Shown here: in pieces, positions 4,554 through 5,944 of the stretch
How positions within the stretch are numbered: the first letter of the stretch is position 1
Layout: each line of letters opens with the position of its first letter
NCBI GenBank assembly: GCA_027318945.1
Contig: DAHVOF010000117.1
Span: forward strand, 1-5,944
Source: Actinomycetota bacterium
Lineage (GTDB): Bacteria; Actinomycetota; Acidimicrobiia; Acidimicrobiales; Acidimicrobiaceae
Reading direction: 5' to 3'
Length of the DNA stretch: 5,944 bases
Notes under the pieces: model-generated
Databases searched by the model: none
The model's input: only the letters and a program-made list of their open reading frames with translations
What the model was told of the DNA's origin: nothing
Program-made: the position numbers and the translations under genes

Positions 4554-5944
4554 TCAGTCAGCAAGTTCAAATGCAGAAAGTATGAATGAGTATACGAAAG
4601 CCTCGTCTCTCCAGGCGTCGTACCGTCCAGAGGGACCCTGGTGGCCGGCACCCATCTCTGTCTTGAGCAGCACGCGGGGATTTGTAGTGACCATTCTCAG
4701 CCTCTGGACCCATTTTGCAGGCTCCCAGTACGATACGCGCGGATCATTAAGGCCCGCAGTAACAAGCATGAAGGGATATTGGGCTGCCACCACATTCTCA
4801 TAAGGGGTGTAGGACTTCATCACGTCGTAGATGGCTTTGTCGGTGATAGGGTTGCCCCATTCCTCCCATTCAAATGTTGTCAAGGGCAAGCTCGGATCGA
4901 GGATTGTTGTCAGGCAGTCGACAAACGGGACCTCTGCGATAACCGTTCTGTAAAGGCCCGGAGCGAGATTAGCGACTGTCCCCATTAGCATTCCGCCGGC
5001 GCTGCCTCCGCGGGCAGCGATCCTGGAGGCGTCAGCCCAACCGAGCTTTATTAGCGCATTAGTGGCGTCGATGAAATCTGTGAAGGTATGCATTTTTTTT
5101 TCGAATTTTCCATCGAGGTACCATGACCTGCCCATTTCACCTCCGCCCCTTACATGTGCAATGGCGAAAACGACGCCGCGGTCCAGGAGACTGAGCCTCA
5201 GCGACGAGAAAGCTGGATCAATGGAGTGCTCGTAGGATCCATATCCATAGATCAGAGTGGGATGCCCTTTTTCTGAGGGGCTGAGGTCTGCTCTGCAGAC
5301 GACGGAAACCGGTATTCGAGTACCGTCGGTCGCATCCGCCCAGATCCTGAAAGTGGAATAGTCGGCACTGTCGAACTCTCCGAGGACCTCTGTCTGCTTC
5401 AGCAATACCGATTCCCTGCTGTCGAGATCCAAGTCAAACACCGATTTCGGCGTGGTCATTGAAGAGTACTCGTATCTGAGCGTTCGTGAATCGAACTCCT
5501 CGTTTGCTCCGACGTAAATTGATGACACCTCTTCTTTTTTCGGAATTTCATAGACTGTGTTAGAACGAAGATCGATCAGTCGAATCCGGGTCGTCGCAAG
5601 ATGCCTCTCCTCGAGGGCAATGTAGTCCGAGAAAACTTCTATTCCCAATAGCCGTACGCCTTTGGACGGCTCAACAAATAGCTCCCATTTGGATTGGTCA
5701 TTGACGTCATCGTTGACGGTCATCAGGCTGAAATCAGGATTATCGCGGTTGGTGACGATGAAGAATCGATTTTGCCAGTGCTCGAGGAAGTATTCCACGT
5801 TCTTAATTCGGTTGCTGAACGGCTTGGGTTCCGAGAGCGGGTCTGCAGCATCCAGCAGGAAAGCCTGCGTTGTCGTTTTTGAGGCAACTTCTATCACAAT
5901 GAATTTTTCGTCTTTTGTTGCACCTATGCCAACAAAATAGCTTT
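4554..5944 (-). CDS. ptrB: Oligopeptidase B (S9A prolyl oligopeptidase family), 5' end beyond the window
   Basis: The leftward frame stays open through the right edge, so the GTG at 5897 is internal; codons before it read YFVGIGATKDEKFIV, a typical propeller strand. The visible 462 residues are about two thirds of a usual 680-700 residue oligopeptidase B. This enzyme cleaves short peptides after Arg or Lys, usually in the cytoplasm. The fragment holds the end of the beta-propeller and then the whole alpha/beta-hydrolase domain. Motifs match E. coli PtrB closely: YGYGSYEHSIDPAFSS, HVRGGGEMG, the nucleophile in RGGSAGGMLMG (Ser codon 5001-5003), FEWEEWGNP with the acidic residues that set basic P1 specificity, SYTPYENV, Asp in TAGLNDPRV (codon 4743-4745), YWEPAKWV, and His in GAGHQGPSGR (codon 4641-4643). 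All three catalytic residues are present, so the enzyme looks active. An A9 run in the coding strand (5093-5101) sits in the FEKKMHT segment. The promoter is outside the window. Confidence 0.94.
   Translation of the reverse strand, partial: SYFVGIGATKDEKFIVIEVASKTTTQAFLLDAADPLSEPKPFSNRIKNVEYFLEHWQNRFFIVTNRDNPDFSLMTVNDDVNDQSKWELFVEPSKGVRLLGIEVFSDYIALEERHLATTRIRLIDLRSNTVYEIPKKEEVSSIYVGANEEFDSRTLRYEYSSMTTPKSVFDLDLDSRESVLLKQTEVLGEFDSADYSTFRIWADATDGTRIPVSVVCRADLSPSEKGHPTLIYGYGSYEHSIDPAFSSLRLSLLDRGVVFAIAHVRGGGEMGRSWYLDGKFEKKMHTFTDFIDATNALIKLGWADASRIAARGGSAGGMLMGTVANLAPGLYRTVIAEVPFVDCLTTILDPSLPLTTFEWEEWGNPITDKAIYDVMKSYTPYENVVAAQYPFMLVTAGLNDPRVSYWEPAKWVQRLRMVTTNPRVLLKTEMGAGHQGPSGRYDAWRDEAFVYSFILSAFELAD

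Noticed and set aside
4641..4988. 115-codon rightward ORF opposite oligopeptidase B
   Set aside because: The opposite strand encodes the catalytic domain with all triad residues, so this is a shadow frame.
1..5944. Mobile element, defence system or CRISPR array
   Set aside because: No transposase, integrase, terminal repeats, toxin-antitoxin pair, nuclease-helicase module or spaced direct repeats are visible; all recognised genes are metabolic or envelope types.

Overview
The window looks like ordinary chromosomal DNA of a moderate-GC actinobacterium. The gene mix and sequence style recall Acidimicrobiia, but that placement is an impression from protein resemblance and not a tested result. 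Support for a bacterial, actinobacterial-type genome is the dense coding, the GTG and TTG starts (2048, 3376), one gene without a visible Shine-Dalgarno site (1155), and protein families common in that group. I see no rRNA, tRNA, CRISPR array, insertion sequence, phage gene or attachment site.

Layout. Six genes read rightward and one reads leftward. (1) 1-407 is the 3' part of a DUF6941-like gene, cut by the window edge. Two bases after its stop, (2) 410-922 encodes a MaoC/hotdog-fold hydratase-like protein; the two are probably one transcript. A 232-bp gap (923-1154) holds a short inverted repeat and a weak promoter candidate. (3) 1155-2006 encodes a PhnP/RNase Z-type metallo-beta-lactamase-fold hydrolase with a full set of metal ligands. 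(4) 2048-2548 encodes a flavin reductase of the FMN-binding split-barrel type, whose ribosome binding site is an eight-G run. A 33-residue ORF (2541-2642) overlaps its end and is only a possible gene. (5) 2688-3239 encodes a divergent RmlC-like cupin epimerase. (6) 3376-4452 encodes a two-TM membrane protein ending in a RodZ-C-terminal-like (DUF4115) domain, without RodZ's usual helix-turn-helix. A 101-bp convergent gap with palindromes follows. (7) 4554-5944, leftward, is the C-terminal two thirds of oligopeptidase B (S9A serine peptidase), cut by the right edge.

How they work together. The genes do not form one obvious pathway. DUF6941-maoC and MBL-flavin reductase are likely pairs by spacing. 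The RmlC-like enzyme (surface sugar) and the RodZ-like protein (cell shape or envelope) could share an envelope theme, but this rests only on adjacency. I found no convincing new biological system. The points most worth a second look are the RodZ-like protein without HTH, the substituted active-site positions in the RmlC-like and MaoC-like enzymes, the G8 tract at a translation start, and the DUF6941-maoC pairing.
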